A DNA stretch of 63,182 bases from Coprinus comatus. Taxonomy: Eukaryota; Basidiomycota; Agaricomycetes; Agaricales; Agaricaceae. Position numbers and translations under genes: made by a program. The notes beneath the pieces are model-generated. The model saw only the letters and a list, made by a program, of their open reading frames with translations, was not told where the DNA came from and searched no databases. The DNA lies in contig JAWPGT010000106.1 of assembly GCA_034638255.1 (NCBI GenBank), positions 1 through 63,182 of the forward strand, in the 5' to 3' direction. The first letter of the stretch is position 1. Each line of letters opens with the position of its first letter. This document shows positions 10,862 through 23,993 of the stretch, piece by piece.

Positions 10862-13083
10862 CTGTATCGGCAACAAAAATCGACTTCCCATATTGTTGTG
10901 AAGGCGCATAATCAAGATGGGATGTGATTAGCCACATCACAATCCAGAAAATGGATTCTAAATCGTGTTGGTAGTTGTAGACCAGCCTACTTGGACTTGG
11001 GGGAGCAGCATGTCGAACGGGTAGCTGCCGAATATCGTAACGTTTTTTACCGAAGTACGGTAATTTCTGCACCACAGGGACACGCCCTTTGAAATAGCGT
11101 CCAAGCAAGATCTCGGTTGCCATGAAGTAAGGAGTGCCCTAAACAATGATATTCAGAATTGCAGCACGGAGTTTGTGATATAATGTGCTCACAGTTTTGG
11201 GATCTGGGCTACAAGGTTCGCTAGACTGAAACTCCTTCGCATATTCAAGGTCACTCAATTTCCCTTGTATTTCATTGTTCGAGTTGATGGTGTATAAGAT
11301 ATTTCCGACACTGATATCCCGGTGGACCCATCCGGCTATCCACATTATTGCTAGGGCTGGAATCATCCACATTTTTAGAAAAGCATATTTAAGGACACAC
11401 GAAATAGGAACTTACCAACACAAACGTCCTGGAGCGCCCCTCCTGCTTCCTTGAAATTGGAAACGTGAGCTAGCGATTTAGCAACTTCGGAATACACAAG
11501 TCGATACTGCCGCTTTGGACGAAATTCGCGCCCATCATCCAGATTCACTGTAGGCTGAGTAACCGAAGGAATATATGAGGGAGTAGTACTGCGGGAAGGG
11601 TCTGAACCGGGAATAAAACCATACGAGGCAGAGGTTTCGAGTGGCTTTGTAAAGTTTTTTACCCGGTGGGCATCAGTGGCTTTGCTCTTAGAAGTTTTGC
11701 CTTACCAATCACAATCAATTCCCATGAAGTACTTCTCGTAGGAATTGTTCTTGATACTGTCCTCAATCGCCTCCCTCATATCAGGATGAAGCTCATTGCG
11801 CAAATCCTCTGGTATACCTCTAAGCGTCTCCACGACACAAAATATCTCCTTCTGGTTCATTCCCTCCGTGCGGGCGCCTTCATCCAACCATACGTCTTTG
11901 AGTGCAACCCGTTTCTTCCCTATTACTGTTGTTCCTGTTGCATCACTCACTTCTATCGCTTCCTATACGCGCGTGGATCTACCAGTGATACGGAGAGAAC
12001 GGTAACTGAAAAGTGATCTGATGGTTTTGAAGAACCTTTTTTGGCCCTCGTTCCCAGTTTCATGAACGTATTGGATTGTATTTTGTTCGACATCGTCTTT
12101 CCCTTCATTGTCAGCGCATGTTTTCGGTTTTCCCTCTTTCTCGGTATGTGTCGGACGAATTCTATGCACTGTAGGATCCAAGCCAAGCTCCTCAAGTTTT
12201 GCAAATATAAATCCCATAAGAATCCTGACTGTCGTCCGATAGTCCTATGATTTTTTTAGTTTCACGGCAGATTTATTACAATCAAGACTTACTGTAACGA
12301 AATTAAAAGGTTCTGACTTGCATGAATGGGAGCGAGAGTAGTGCCACACCGTCATCTCTTCATCTCCCATATTGATCTATAATTAAAATTAAGTATCTAT
12401 TGTGACACTTGGTAAATAGATCTCTTACGCCATAAATAAACATTCGGCAAGGGTCTTCGTTCATGATACGGTTTGCACATGAAAGCAGTTGGACTGAATA
12501 TTGTCTCGGATTAGAAAAAAATATGGGACAAAAGTTCGAGATGCACTGACTGATGAGCGTTCAGATATGCTCAATTTAAACTCGGCAGGTACTGCAATAG
12601 TAGATGCAGTAAGCTTTCCTTCCAATTTTCCTTCTTCGAGCCCAGGGTCAGAAAGGAATAAAAAGCAACCGTCTATCTTGAAGTGACCGCCCGGAATCTC
12701 AGATGAAATATTGTTGTTGGACAGTTGATGTATGATACCGATGCAGTTCTGTTGTCCGACATCGTGTACTCGCGAATTGATCGTACAATGTTGACGAAAT
12801 GTCCAAACCGTTCTGCTTCGGTTTCTTTTGGTTCCTTCTCCTTTCCCATGAGCTCTTTGCCTCCCTCTTTATTGTTCCCGTCTCCCATATCTCGCCCTAT
12901 TTTGCTTTCACCTTGCCCTACGCTTTCAAGTTTCTCATTCCCTTCGCCCGAGGCTTTAGGCTTCTTCTCCTTTTTCTTCCACATAATCCATGTTAGATAC
13001 CATTATCTCCCTTGGCGATCAGGTCCTTTTTCACAAGGTGATCAATGCATTTGTCTACATCCCTCTCGTCAGGCCTGAATGGC
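10862..13083 (-). pseudogene. FunK1-type fungal protein kinase, copy 1, decayed and 3'-truncated
   Basis: Homologous to copy 2 at 25874-28616 and on the same strand. Kinase landmarks are present: the catalytic loop VHRDISVGNIL near 11310, a DLE variant at the DFG position (LSDLEYAKEF), and an activation segment GTPYFMATEILLGRYF after a GTGAGC...TTTAG intron. This matches the FunK1 family, which is expanded in mushroom-forming fungi. It cannot make a full kinase. A one-base loss near 13000 gives a stop, another near 12715 shifts the frame, Trp is replaced by TAG near 11953, and a TAA follows the GIDCDW motif near 11700. Homology stops at about 10862, before the C-terminal third seen in copy 2, and the Ser/Pro-rich gene follows immediately. 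Confidence 0.8.
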
Positions 13084-14786
13084 ATGTAATGGTCTCGAAA
13101 TGTTTCAATTGAGCATTCAACCATCTCGCTTGCCATTTTACGCGTAATCGCTCCCCGCAGCACAGATTGCTTATTTCATTCACAGCAGATAGGTAAGACC
13201 GGGCAGTAGAACTTCTACCTCGTTGAAAATTTCAAGATATATGTCAGAAGAAGAAGAGAAACAAAGGGGGGGACTCTCACGCTTCCGAGACCGGCTTTTG
13301 CAAAAGTTTCGGTGTAATATAGCACGTGCACTTTCCGACGACTGGGAAAGAGTCTGTGACCGACCTTGGTTTTCCTTCCATCACTCGCGCGGGAGCCAAT
13401 ACGTGAACTGACCGAACTTTACTTTACCATACCGAACTTTACCTGGTGTGCTGAAATATTTCTCTGGAGTCTGGAAACTGCCCCATAAAAGAAAAATAAA
13501 ACTTGACCCTTAATAACGATAATCTTGACCCTGAGTCATTTCTCCTGTCAAAGCCGTGGTGGCGCCGCTCCGTGGACAGTGAAGTTCCAGGTCCGAGTTA
13601 AACGACGGGTATATATCAAGTTTACCGAAATCGGAATTTTTTATATTTACATAAGTTACGCCCTCGGGTTAATACATAATATTTATATGGCAGAGTCTCT
13701 AAGACTTGAATTTTCCGATATGAGTCTTCTGGCTTCAGGTTCCTTGGTCAACTTCCGGAGAGACATCCTTCAGGAAAGAATAGACTTTTCGCTAGACTGT
13801 CCTTGGACGCTATATATATATATATATTAGTATGTGTAGGGACTTTCTACTTGTCGACTCTTTTCAAGTCCTTCCGAACTCTTCTAACAGCGCAGCGCTG
13901 AAGCCTGAGGCCTCTTGAATATTCCGAATTCAGTATTGATTTGTGAATGGTACTGTGGTTACTGGCTACTGGTTAGCGATTAACCCTCGGTGATGGTCCA
14001 TGGAGAAGATCTTGACAATACTACTAGTGTATATATATTTAATATGTCGGACTCGGAACACTTTCCTTCACTAAATACAAAATCTCTCACTCAAAACCTC
14101 CCAAGACATCCCAAAACCCACTCTATACCCAGTAAATTTGCAATAAATAGAATAGTGAACAGCCGACGCGTCCCTGTATACTTACTCTCTATCGAAGTCG
14201 CTTCTTCACTTTTTTCAGGGATCGATAAAATTACTTACCGATTCCCGATCTCCGATTCCCGAGGTCATATTTATATGTAAATATCAGTGGACATTGGATC
14301 GACAGCGAAAATCGGCACATAGATTCGGATAATTGACATACACGACATACATGCACGAATACTAACGAAAGTTCAACGTTCAATTCAACAATCACACAAA
14401 ATCGAAAAGAAAGAAAGAAAAAATCCAAAGTCCAATAATAATTCCATTCCCTTTTTGAAAATTGAATTGTTCGAAAATAAAACAAAAAAAAGTGCCAGCG
14501 CCAGTGGTACGCATATGTACAAAAAAAATCCATATTATAATAAATATTTGCGATTAAAATTCAACCCCTGACCCAAAATTCAAACTGTTGTTTTGAACTC
14601 CCAATTGAAAAAAGAAAGAAAGAAATATGTTGAAACCCAATATATGAAAAGAAAAAAATGCAAAGGCCCCATAAAGCAAAAACAAAAACAAAACCATGCA
14701 AAATTGGGGGGAAAAAAAAAAAAACGAAAATGAGAGAGAAAAACCGAAAAAAAGAACTCCTCGAACACTCCAAATATCAACAACTT
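13084..14786. other. Intergenic region with homopurine tracts and a dispersed repeat
   Basis: No convincing gene. It contains a TA microsatellite and a dispersed repeat (13722-13828), then A-rich homopurine stretches at about 14400-14760 that produce spurious Phe/Lys-rich reading frames. Confidence 0.5.
13722..13828 (-). repeat. Dispersed repeat, copy 1 (TA microsatellite plus about 90 bp)
   Basis: Read on the minus strand this is a TA run, then AAGGACAGTCTAG, AGTCTATTC, CCAAGGAAC and TGAAGCCAGAAGAC. The same blocks in the same order occur on the plus strand at 29802-29891. Both copies lie upstream of a FunK1 pseudogene, at different distances and in opposite orientation. Confidence 0.6.
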
Positions 14787-16512
14787 TTAAATCCCCTCAT
14801 CAGCTCTAACATCCCTAACATAAAGCAACACATCACCCATCATATTATCAGCAACTTCCACCACTTGTAGAATACTATCAATCCTCTTCAATCCCAATCC
14901 CAATCCCAATCCATTTTGTTTCTGTTTTTCAGGCGATTGCTGTTGTTGACGAGAGAGATGAAGTGAAAATTGCAATGGTGTTAAAGTTGTATTCCTTCGA
15001 TTTCCTCTTCCTCTAGCTTTAATCATTCGAATATAATCCGATTCGAAAGGATACACATCATATGTCCAAATTTCCAACTTCTTCAAATGAGGAAAACATT
15101 TCGAACTCGAACCTGATAGAGAGAGATGAGGAGGAGGAAGAACCAGCCAAAACTCCAAGAACGCCTTTAACACCTTCCATAGTAAAATATCTTAAATCAA
15201 TGGAAAGGGATTGAAGTGATGGATTTGTTAGAGCGAATGATTTGAAAAAGGAAGTGGATAATGAAGTTCCTGAGAGTGATAATGATTGAAGAGAAGAATA
15301 TGAATGCGAATATGATGTTGAATAATATGCGGATGCGGATGAATGTGATGATGCCCAAGAAGAAGGTGTGGGTGTAGGCAATGGCAAAAAAGGTAACGTC
15401 ACAAATCCCGAAAAGAAATTATAGCGAAGGAGATTGGGAATATAAAAAGGAGTCAATAACGAGCTAGCTGATTTTTCATGTCGTCCATAAAATGAAATAT
15501 TGAGTTCGGTTAAATTGGGGAGTAATGTTATTCCTTCTCCTCCTTCTCCTCCTCTACCACCATGAGAATAGGTATAAGAATCGTCCTTGGCGTCTTCAAT
15601 AGAAAAAGAACCTTGTACAAGACTGACACAGGATGAAAGTAACCGATGAAAAGAATCCGTTGGAATAGCTTCAACGATCGAGAATGTCTTCAATTGATTC
15701 CAAGGTATTTTGATTCCCTCCAATTCCAAGAACGATATCGAATCCATTTTGAGACTGGTCAGAACAGGTGAATTCTCAAACACATTCATCTTCATCATTC
15801 CCATTCCTACTCCTCTCCCGCTTCCAATTCCGATTCCTCCACTCCCGAGTGAAAGCGAAACAGACTCCAACCTACTAAACTCTCCGTAACACCCCTCTCT
15901 TTCCCCAGTTCCAATTTCCATCTCGAAAAACTTCTTCAACTGAACACAAGATCCCAACCTAACGCTAATATTCGAAATAGCATTCGAATTCCCAAGTAAC
16001 ACAGGCATCAAAACATCCGAAATATCAAGATTAGCTCCTGTCAATTGAATATGAACAGAAACTGGCAGTCGTTTAGCACGATCGAACCATAAGTTGGCCA
16101 ATGATGCTTGTCCATGTCCGTGTTGTCTGTGTTTAGGTGAATCCGAATCCGAGTTCGATCCGACACGTGAGACGGTGGTAGTGGCAGTGTTATTGTTGAT
16201 GTTGATGGCAAAAGGTGATGAATCAGGTAAAGGAAGAGATCGAATAAAATGATTAATATAAACATTTATCCAAAGTCGTGGAGTATGAATAGCTATTTTT
16301 CTCCATGTCGAACAAACATGAGTAAGTACAAGTGGTTGTTGTTGTGATAATGTACCACATTGAAGAAAGATGTTGGATAATACTTCTGCTGGTAATTGTG
16401 ATATTGGGCCTTGTCCGTGATGAGACTGATGGTAGTGTTTGGTATGCATAGGATTAGAACGTGTCAATGGGATGCGTCGGATGGAGATTACTGTGGATGG
16501 TTGAGGTCTCAT
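14787..16512 (-). CDS. F-box/LRR-like protein
   Basis: Start MRPQPSTVISIRR (16512). Residues about 36-80 form an F-box: ISQLPAEVLSNIFLQCG, then LTHVCSTWRKIAIHTPRLW. After that come irregular leucine-rich segments (SLKMDSISFLELEG, LPNLTELNISF, SLQSLSIDLRYF), the usual layout of Agaricomycete F-box proteins. These act as substrate adaptors of SCF ubiquitin ligases through Skp1; the substrate is unknown. The long first ORF ends at 15058, but a better C-terminus is reached if bases 15113-15173 are a 61-nt intron (GTGTTA...TATCAG): this restores CFPHLKKLEIWTYD and continues to 14787, about 554 residues in all. The donor is not the consensus, so a frameshift is the alternative explanation. The domain call is firm; the last 120 residues are less so. 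Confidence 0.75.
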
Positions 16513-16874
16513 TTGTCGTAGGGGTAGGTGTTAATAGAGAGAAAACGAGGGTGTTGGTTATATATCGTACAAAACCTTCCGAGGACCGATCACGGCCATG
16601 GTAAGTACATTATCAATACCGCGGTTGATTGATCTTCCGAGTCGCAAGTTTGTTGTTCGCAAAAAAACATGAAACCTTCGGCTATAAACCCCTCGGAACA
16701 CTTTCCCCGCACTATCCACGGGGTTTCCCTTAAAAAGGAGAAAAGGGAACAGCGCGGCAATATAAACGGGTTGCTTCGCGGGCTAATATACTTGTTTACA
16801 TTATTCTCTCCGAGGCCCCTCATCGATCCGCAGGCACCGCCCCTCGGGAATATACACTACAACTACACCACTTA
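16513..16874. other. Spacer between the F-box gene and ATG7
   Basis: Holds the F-box promoter and the ATG7 3' region. No gene seen. Confidence 0.5.
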
Positions 16875-19040
16875 CTAGAATTCATCATCCTCTTCATCCC
16901 AATCTACACTCTCCAATACAGCTTCACCTTCACTGAAAAGTTTATCTAATCCCGCAAGTCTCTCCAAATACTTATCATCATTAAAAGCCTTCAGAAGCAT
17001 TTCAAATCCTTCCTTCTCATACTCTTTCAACACAATTTCACTACATCCAGTGCACTTTTCGTATGCAGGTCCCACCAAAGGTAAGTTTCGGAATTGAGCG
17101 AGGAATCCCCGGAGTTGGTGAGGTACTAAACCGAGGACACTTCCGTTTCCGTCATCATCATGATCAATTCGGCCAAGGTCTTGGTTAGTAGTAGCAGGTG
17201 GGGCGGGTGCATCGTTGCTGTTTATCCTTGCGTCAGTTCCTTTTCTTTTTTTTTTCCCCGCGGAAATTTGTATGACGTACCCTTTAGGATGTTGAACTAA
17301 CGATGCTAATAGTTCAACTGCTGTTGCTGCCGCTATGGGCGCAAGTCCTGGCCGAGTTACCGTACACATCTGATCAAGCGTTCGGTCCGTTAACGACTGT
17401 AAAGGAAATGTTTAGCTGTTTGTTTTCACACAATTTGGTATAACATACATCAGTTGGTGCTACGATGTCATTGCAATAGTAGCATCCTAGGCGATCCGGA
17501 GATGATCTTGAACCATGACGCATTACAAGGTATGTGTCGAATCCGAGGGCCGCATTGATAACAATCTAACAGGATGTTCAAATTAGGACAAAAAATCATT
17601 ACAACTGCAAAGTTGGCTTACTTTGTTCTTGGCAGCACCAATAGCTGTAGGCAACCATCGACTTTCTCGGGAATCCATGAGAAGAAATACGACATCATGT
17701 TCATCGATTAAATTTTCAATCTTGGCAACATGTCGTTTCGTTTGTTCAATTGACGTGTCGGGTATGGGATGACCAGGCATAGGAATAGGAATGGTATAGC
17801 CTGTAGCATTGATATCGGGGTAGATCTTCTTCAAATGAGCAGCAGCACATTCAGCTTTGGGTTTTCCTCCTTCAAGACAATCTTCGAACTCAAAAAGAGG
17901 TTGACGGACAGGATTGGAAAAAGATACGCGACCGGAATCAACAAACGTGATTGTACGTACTCCCCATCCCATTAAAGCACGAGCAACATAACAACCGAGT
18001 GTGCCGGCGCCTAACAAGAGACACCTCGTGGAAGCCATTTTGTCTAGGTCCAGGGAGGGTAGGATTCGCCAACGCATGAGCTTGAGGTTGAGATCGACTG
18101 CTTGGCTAGCGAGACGAGTTGGGTCCATCATGGGTGCAAGGTCAGCCAGGCGAGGTCCGAGCTTTCCTTGGGGATTCTTTTCCCAACCGACGGCCGAGGG
18201 ACGTACGGTTGGATCTGCATCGCTTGGTGGGAGGGTGAGAACACCATATCTACTCTTGTAGTCTGTAGTAGACTCTAGATCTCTCCAACAGAGAATACGA
18301 GTAGAATTGGTGGATTTGGGGTGGCGAACGCGAAGATAGGCGAGTAGATTACGAAGAGGCCATCCTGGATTATCTGGATCTGGAGAAGGATCGACAAAGG
18401 CGACTACCTCTGTTCCTGTGAATTTGTCTATGGGTTCTACTGTGTTGCCATTGACGATGAAATAAGGGATGGGTGACTGGCGGATGCTCGCTTGGATGGC
18501 GGCAAGCTAATAATTGATAAGATAAGAATGGATGGATATATAGATAGGGGCTTTTACCAGATCTGCGTCAAAGTGATCAGCAGCGCTTGACCATCCGTTG
18601 TCGATGAGCCAGGCTGGCTTTGCAACAAAGGCAGGGAATGCAAACCAGTAGTAGAATTTGTACTTCTTGAGGTCGGCAAAGGAGATGAGAAGAAAAGAGT
18701 TGAGTAGGTCTGTTCTGCCCTGAAGAATAGATTCCCAGATACTGTCTGCATGTGCATTGAATAGCTTTGCCTTGTCGGCATTCTTAAAGTCATCTATGGT
18801 GTTGTAGTTGATGAGAGTGCCCTGTGCTTCGACACCGCGTCCCTCCCCAAGAGTCAAGGTACAGCCAAGAGAAACCAGCTGGTTTGTCTCTCTGTCTCGA
18901 ATTGAACGACCTACAGAGTAAGTAGCTTGTACAGGGACAGGATTGTCTGATAGTTTGAGTACATCTATCTTGCGTTCTGCAAGAGAATGCCAGAAGGAGG
19001 GCTGGACGAGAGACGAGAGAGGGACAAACTGGACAACCAT
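16875..19040 (-). CDS. ATG7: Autophagy E1-like activating enzyme ATG7
   Basis: Five exons (19040-18558, 18506-17622, 17565-17449, 17396-17281, 17226-16875) splice in frame to 650 residues, close to the usual ATG7 length. The N-terminal domain begins [17 protein letters not shown] and contains [19 protein letters not shown]. The adenylation domain has the nucleotide-binding loop [10 protein letters not shown] followed by [19 protein letters not shown] and SNPVRQPLF. The catalytic cysteine lies in [14 protein letters not shown], and the acidic C-terminus ends [10 protein letters not shown]. In the cell ATG7 activates Atg8 and Atg12 with ATP and hands them to Atg3 and Atg10 for autophagosome formation. 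No disruption is visible. It is divergent from the BTB-CAP-Gly gene, with only 129 bp between the two start codons. Confidence 0.97.
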
Positions 19041-19169
19041 TAATAAACTAATTATTTATTTTTCAATCAACTCTCTTATCGGGATTGGCTGCCACGTGAC
19101 CTGCCTCGTTGTTGGGGGGGGTGCTTTGTCGTCGTGCTTGCCGTTGACCAAGACACTGTGCTCGACGCC
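19041..19169. promoter_or_regulatory. Short shared divergent promoter region
   Basis: Only 129 bp separate the ATG7 start (minus strand) from the first ATG of the BTB-CAP-Gly gene (plus strand), so both core promoters must overlap here. It contains a G7 run near 19114 and no clear TATA box. Confidence 0.6.
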
Positions 19170-22100
19170 ATGCTGGCTACTCCACCGCCTCCACTACTGC
19201 AGGAGGCCGTCAAACAGTCGACAGAAGTGTGGCAGCAACATCTACACGACCTCTTCTCACGAGCCAAGGACCGTTTCCCCGACGTCGTATGGGAGCTGAC
19301 TGCTGAGGATGACGAGGAGCGCATAGTAGATGAAGTATGGGGTCACAAGGCCATTGTCTATGCCAGAGCACCTCCTTCCTTCCAGTCTCGCTATTTTTCT
19401 TTTCGGCCGAACCCAGCAGCCACGCAGTCTGCGCTTTCTCTCGACATTCCTCGGCGGACTCCATCGCCAATTCCTACGTTGCTAAACACATCTCTACTAC
19501 GCATATCAACGTCCATCAACCCTGCTCTCTTCTCAAATGAACTCGAATATCTCTATACTGGCCAGGGCTTTGGAGAGGCCTTTGAATTTCTCTTTGACTC
19601 TGCAGAATCTCGGGATTCAGGCGAGATAGATGGAGATTCTCTTCGCATAGACAAGCTGCGCAAGGACCTCGTCTTCATGTGGCGCTCTCGCCTCTACTCG
19701 GATGTCCGCATCGCTCTCTCTGGCAATTTCTCTTCAAACTCACACGAAAACACAACAGCCATCTTCTCTTCTCACCGCTTCATCCTTGTGTCCAGATCTT
19801 CATACTTCCACGATGCTCTTATCAACTGGCCTCTCAAAACTCTCAACAACGAACCTCCAACTATCACTCTCCCTTCTCCTCCATTTACTCCGGCTTCTCT
19901 CCATTTCACGCTAGGCTTCATTTATACCGGTACTCTCGTCTTTTCACATCGCACATACGATCTTTCTACGGCTTTTGCAATCCTCAGAGCTGCTTTATAT
20001 CTCAACCTTAACACGCTTCATGATGAAATACAAGCTCGTATTGCTCATGAAATGTTGCACGGTCTATTCCACACTTTTCTCTCATTCCCAGAATACGAAC
20101 GTTTAACAGGCGGTAAATGGGGTACAGGTGGTTGTAGATGTCGTCAATGTGCACGTAGAGTTCCACGTGTACTTGAATTTGCTCTTGAAGATGACGTTAA
20201 AAATAATCATTTGGAAAGAGGTGCTAGGAGAGCTTTGGTAGGCCTTTTTGGTGAAGGTTGGTGTACTCAAGAATTCGCTATGCTTAATCCAAAAATACGT
20301 GAATCCTTATTGAAAGGTGTCGCAAAAAGAACCACTCCACAAAATGTCTTTGCCTTGTTGTTTGCAGCCGAACATGCTCTTATTAAGCTCTCTCCAAATA
20401 TCGACTCATGGGCTGATAATGTTAAGGAAATGATAATGGGACATAGGAAGGTTATTGATGAGGTTATTTGTAAAGACTCCGAGGAGGCTTTTGCTAGTGA
20501 TGATTGGATGCAGATTATGGAGGGTGATGGAATTCATTTCGATGATTCCGAAAGAGTTGATTGGGTTTTGGCTGCCGTTATGAGAGGTGTTAAAGAACCT
20601 TGGGCTGCTACTTTGTATCAGGTTAGTAATCCTTTGCTTTGCTTTTTATCTGATTTTTACAATCACTCTTTTTTTAGACACTTGTCTCTTCGGTACTTTT
20701 GAAACCTCATCCTACGGAACCTAATTCACCGTTTTTGGCTTCAACTTCACAAATTCGAGAAAAGATCGAATCGACTAGGATGGAATTGGTTAGATGGATT
20801 AAGAAGAGATGGGTACAGATTAGACAGGAACATGGATTTGATTCTTTGGAAGGTTGGGCTATACAGGAATTAAGTGATTGTAAGTTTTCTTAATCCAAAA
20901 TATGCAATACATACTTACATGTTTGCTTTTAGATCTAGAAACTTCAGTCGACGATCTACTCAATCCAATAACTCAACAAACCCCTCGTGGATCAACGCCA
21001 CGTAACAGTAAACAACCGCGACCTCTAACCAATCTCAATCTCAATCATTCACCTCATTCTCATCATCCGCATACCTCAAGAATCGATACAGATAGTGAAA
21101 ATGCTAGTATGAGAGTTAGTGTTCTAAGTCGGAATCTAGCTTCTACTACTGGTAGAACTAATAGAACTAGAAAAACCAATGCTGCATCTACTCTTACTAA
21201 AGATAGTGCAAGTATTAGTTCGATTTCTGTTTCTGTTACGAGCTCTTCTGCTAGTTCTGTTAGAAGTGCTAGAAGTGGTGTGTCGACTGGTTCGGGTGTT
21301 AGTGATAGTACGATTGGAAGAAGCTCAAGAATGGGAGTGGTGGAACAAGGACAGGGACAAGGCCAAGGAGTAGGAATGTCACCTGCTCGTAGAATTGTTC
21401 AAGCTACTAGAGCAAAAGATGCTGCTAATGCTGCTGCTGCTTCTTTGAAGGAAAGACCAGATTCGAAACTTACACCTGATTTGGATTCAAATGTATTATT
21501 GAGGGGTTCTTCTCCACTTCCGAGATTGGCGTTACCTGAAGAAGATGATGAAGGAGAAGAAGGAGAAGGAGAAGGGGATGAGAGAAGTTTGGCTAGCGAT
21601 GTTGGTGATGAGGATGATGATGAAGTTGATACTGAAAGTATTGCGAACTCTGATATCAATATCCCAGAACAAGAACAGGAGCAAGAACAAGAGCAAGAAC
21701 AAGCAAAACCTCCAGTTCAAAAAACGGTTATCACTAGAGCTTCATTGGCTAGCATCAGCTCTTCACGTTCTCCTCGAACTCGGTCACGTACTTCAAATTC
21801 ACCAATTCCTAATATCCCTAACGTTAATATCAATTTGAAACCTAAAGCTTCAAATGCTTCAGTACGTTCAAATGCTACCCGGAAATCAACTACTACTGCT
21901 GTTACTGGTAGTGGTAACCGAGCAACTCCCAATACCGGTTCCAATTCGCTTTCCGTTGGTGTTGGTGGTACAAGACCTATTTCAAGAGGAAGTTCACGTA
22001 CTTCAACTACTGGAAGTACGGTATCGAGATCATCAATAGCTTCTTCTACATCCACTACATCCACTACATCCACTGCTTCACGTTCAACAAATACAGGAAC

Positions 22101-23993
22101 AGGAACTGCTAGTATTTCAGGATCTTCAAGACCTGTTTCTAGTGTTTCTTCAGCTTCTGTATCTACTGCTAAATCAATGTTGACTTCTGAAAGTGGTGTT
22201 AGTTATAGAACTGCTAGTTCTGGTGAGGGATCTGGGTCTGGTGAGGGATCGAATTCTGGAGCTGTTACACCTCAAGCTAGGAGTAGGAAATCATCTGTTG
22301 CTTCGAATGTTAGTATTCGTACTACCGGAGGAGGAGGAGGAGGAGGAGGAGGAGGAGTAGGGAGGTTATCACCATCTACACCAAGAATGAGAACAAAATC
22401 TACAAAATCCACAGCGACGACAGCGAAAACGACAGCGAGAACGAGGAAGATATCAGCAACTTCAAGTATTGGTTCAGATGCTGGTAGTAGTGTTTATGGT
22501 ACTGCTAAAACAAATGCTACTACTACTGTTAGTAGTGCTTATGGGACTGCTAAAACATCTACGTCTACCTCAACTTCGGGAAGGACTACGAAAATAAGTT
22601 TATCAACATCGAGACCGCCTGTACCGAAGATGGATCATAATAAGTTGGGTGTTGGGATTGGTACTGGGGTTGGAGTTGGAGTTGGGGTTGGAAGTGGGAG
22701 ACCTAGGTCGAGGAATACTTCTATTAGATCTGTCAAGTCTGTTACCTCGTTGAAGAAGAAAGCTACTACTACACCAGTGGTTATGACTGGTATGGGAATG
22801 AAGAAGGGTAAGGGTTCGAGCGGAGTTGGGTCTCCTGTTGATGATGTTAAGGAGAAAGAGGGAGGAAGAGACGGTGATGAGAAAGGTGATAAGGAACATG
22901 AAGGTGATAGGAGATGGAGAGGTGGAGGTGGAAGCGGAGGTAGAGGGAGAATCAGAGGAAGGATTGAAGAATACTTCGAGTACTATCACTATCAAACCTC
23001 AAGTTCGGAAACGAAATGTTCCAACGACAGCTGAAACCAATGCTCTAAACGAACATAAAAAGACGGATAGTACGACTTCGAATAGTAGCAATGCTACTAT
23101 TAAGAGGAAGAAGTCTAATGAGACGATTGTTGGTGTAAGTATTCCTGGTATTGGTACTGGTGTTAGGAATGGAGATGATGATTCTATGGATATTGATAAG
23201 GATCTGGATAAGTCAAAATTATATAATAAACCACATCCTCCTCTTCCTTCTCCTTCAACCGAATTAACACCAAACCGAAAACGAAAACAAAACCTAAATC
23301 ACATCTACCATCACAATCATATTCGAAATCAACTCAACCTCGACCAATTCCAACTTCAACTCCACTCCTATTTCGACACAACCACGCGGAGCAACATTAG
23401 AAATCGGAATACCATGTATAGTTTCTATAACTTCCAAAAGAAGAAAATTCAAGGCGTATGCTAGATATATTGGTGAAGTAGAAGGTGAATATGGACCTTG
23501 GGTTGGTGTTGAAGTACCTATACCTGTTGGTGAAAGTTGGGATTATGATGATGATGATGATGATTTCTTTGGTTCCGGTTCTGGTTCCGGTTCAGGTAAA
23601 GGACAATGGAATTGGAATGATGGAAGTTGGGGTGGTATCAAGTATTTCGAAATTGGAAATCAGAATAAAGGAGCTGGTGGGGATTGGGATTATTCTTATG
23701 ATGATAGAGCTTCGTTGGCCAGGAATAGAAGAAGAAGAGGTGGTGGTGGTAGCGGCGGTGGTGGCGATGCTTATGGGTATGGTTCAACCTGGTCTTCCAA
23801 TACTACTAGAGATAAGCCTATGGGAGGAAGTTCGTTGAAAAGAGAAGGAGATCAGTTGGGATTTAATGAAAGAATGAAGCGAATGAGAAGTGTAAGTCCG
23901 GCGGTTTCGGATACTTCGGGAGGAGAATCGAGAGGATTGTTTGTCAGACCTCAACAGGTTTTGTATGTTGTAGATGCTATGGAGGATTTGTGA
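19170..23993 (+). CDS. Giant BTB/POZ plus CAP-Gly domain protein
   Basis: First ATG at 19170 (MLATPPPPLLQEAV). Exons 19170-20621, 20678-20879 and 20933-22885 join in frame; a 70-nt intron at 22886-22955 (GTGATA...ATCAG) then fits the next frame. Residues about 170-300 form a BTB domain (LYSDVRIAL, SSHRFILVSRSSYFHDAL, GFIYTGTL), followed by a helical region with a CRCRQC motif. A very long Ser/Thr/Arg low-complexity part comes next. The end is a CAP-Gly domain (GIPCIVSI, YIGEVEGEYGPWVGVEV, GSWGGIKYFEIG), which binds EEY-type tails of tubulin or EB proteins. The role is probably at microtubules, and the BTB may dimerise or recruit cullin-3; that part is inference. Between 23270 and 23370 the frame changes twice, each repaired by one added base. 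About 1,560 residues if continuous. Confidence 0.8.

Noticed and set aside
14231..14783. Phe-rich frames that look like membrane proteins
   Set aside because: They come from homopurine/homopyrimidine runs; no start context, exon chain or domain.
21654..21720. GAACAAGA-type tandem repeats as a possible CRISPR or satellite
   Set aside because: They encode the Glu-Gln run inside the BTB-CAP-Gly gene, with no spacer structure.
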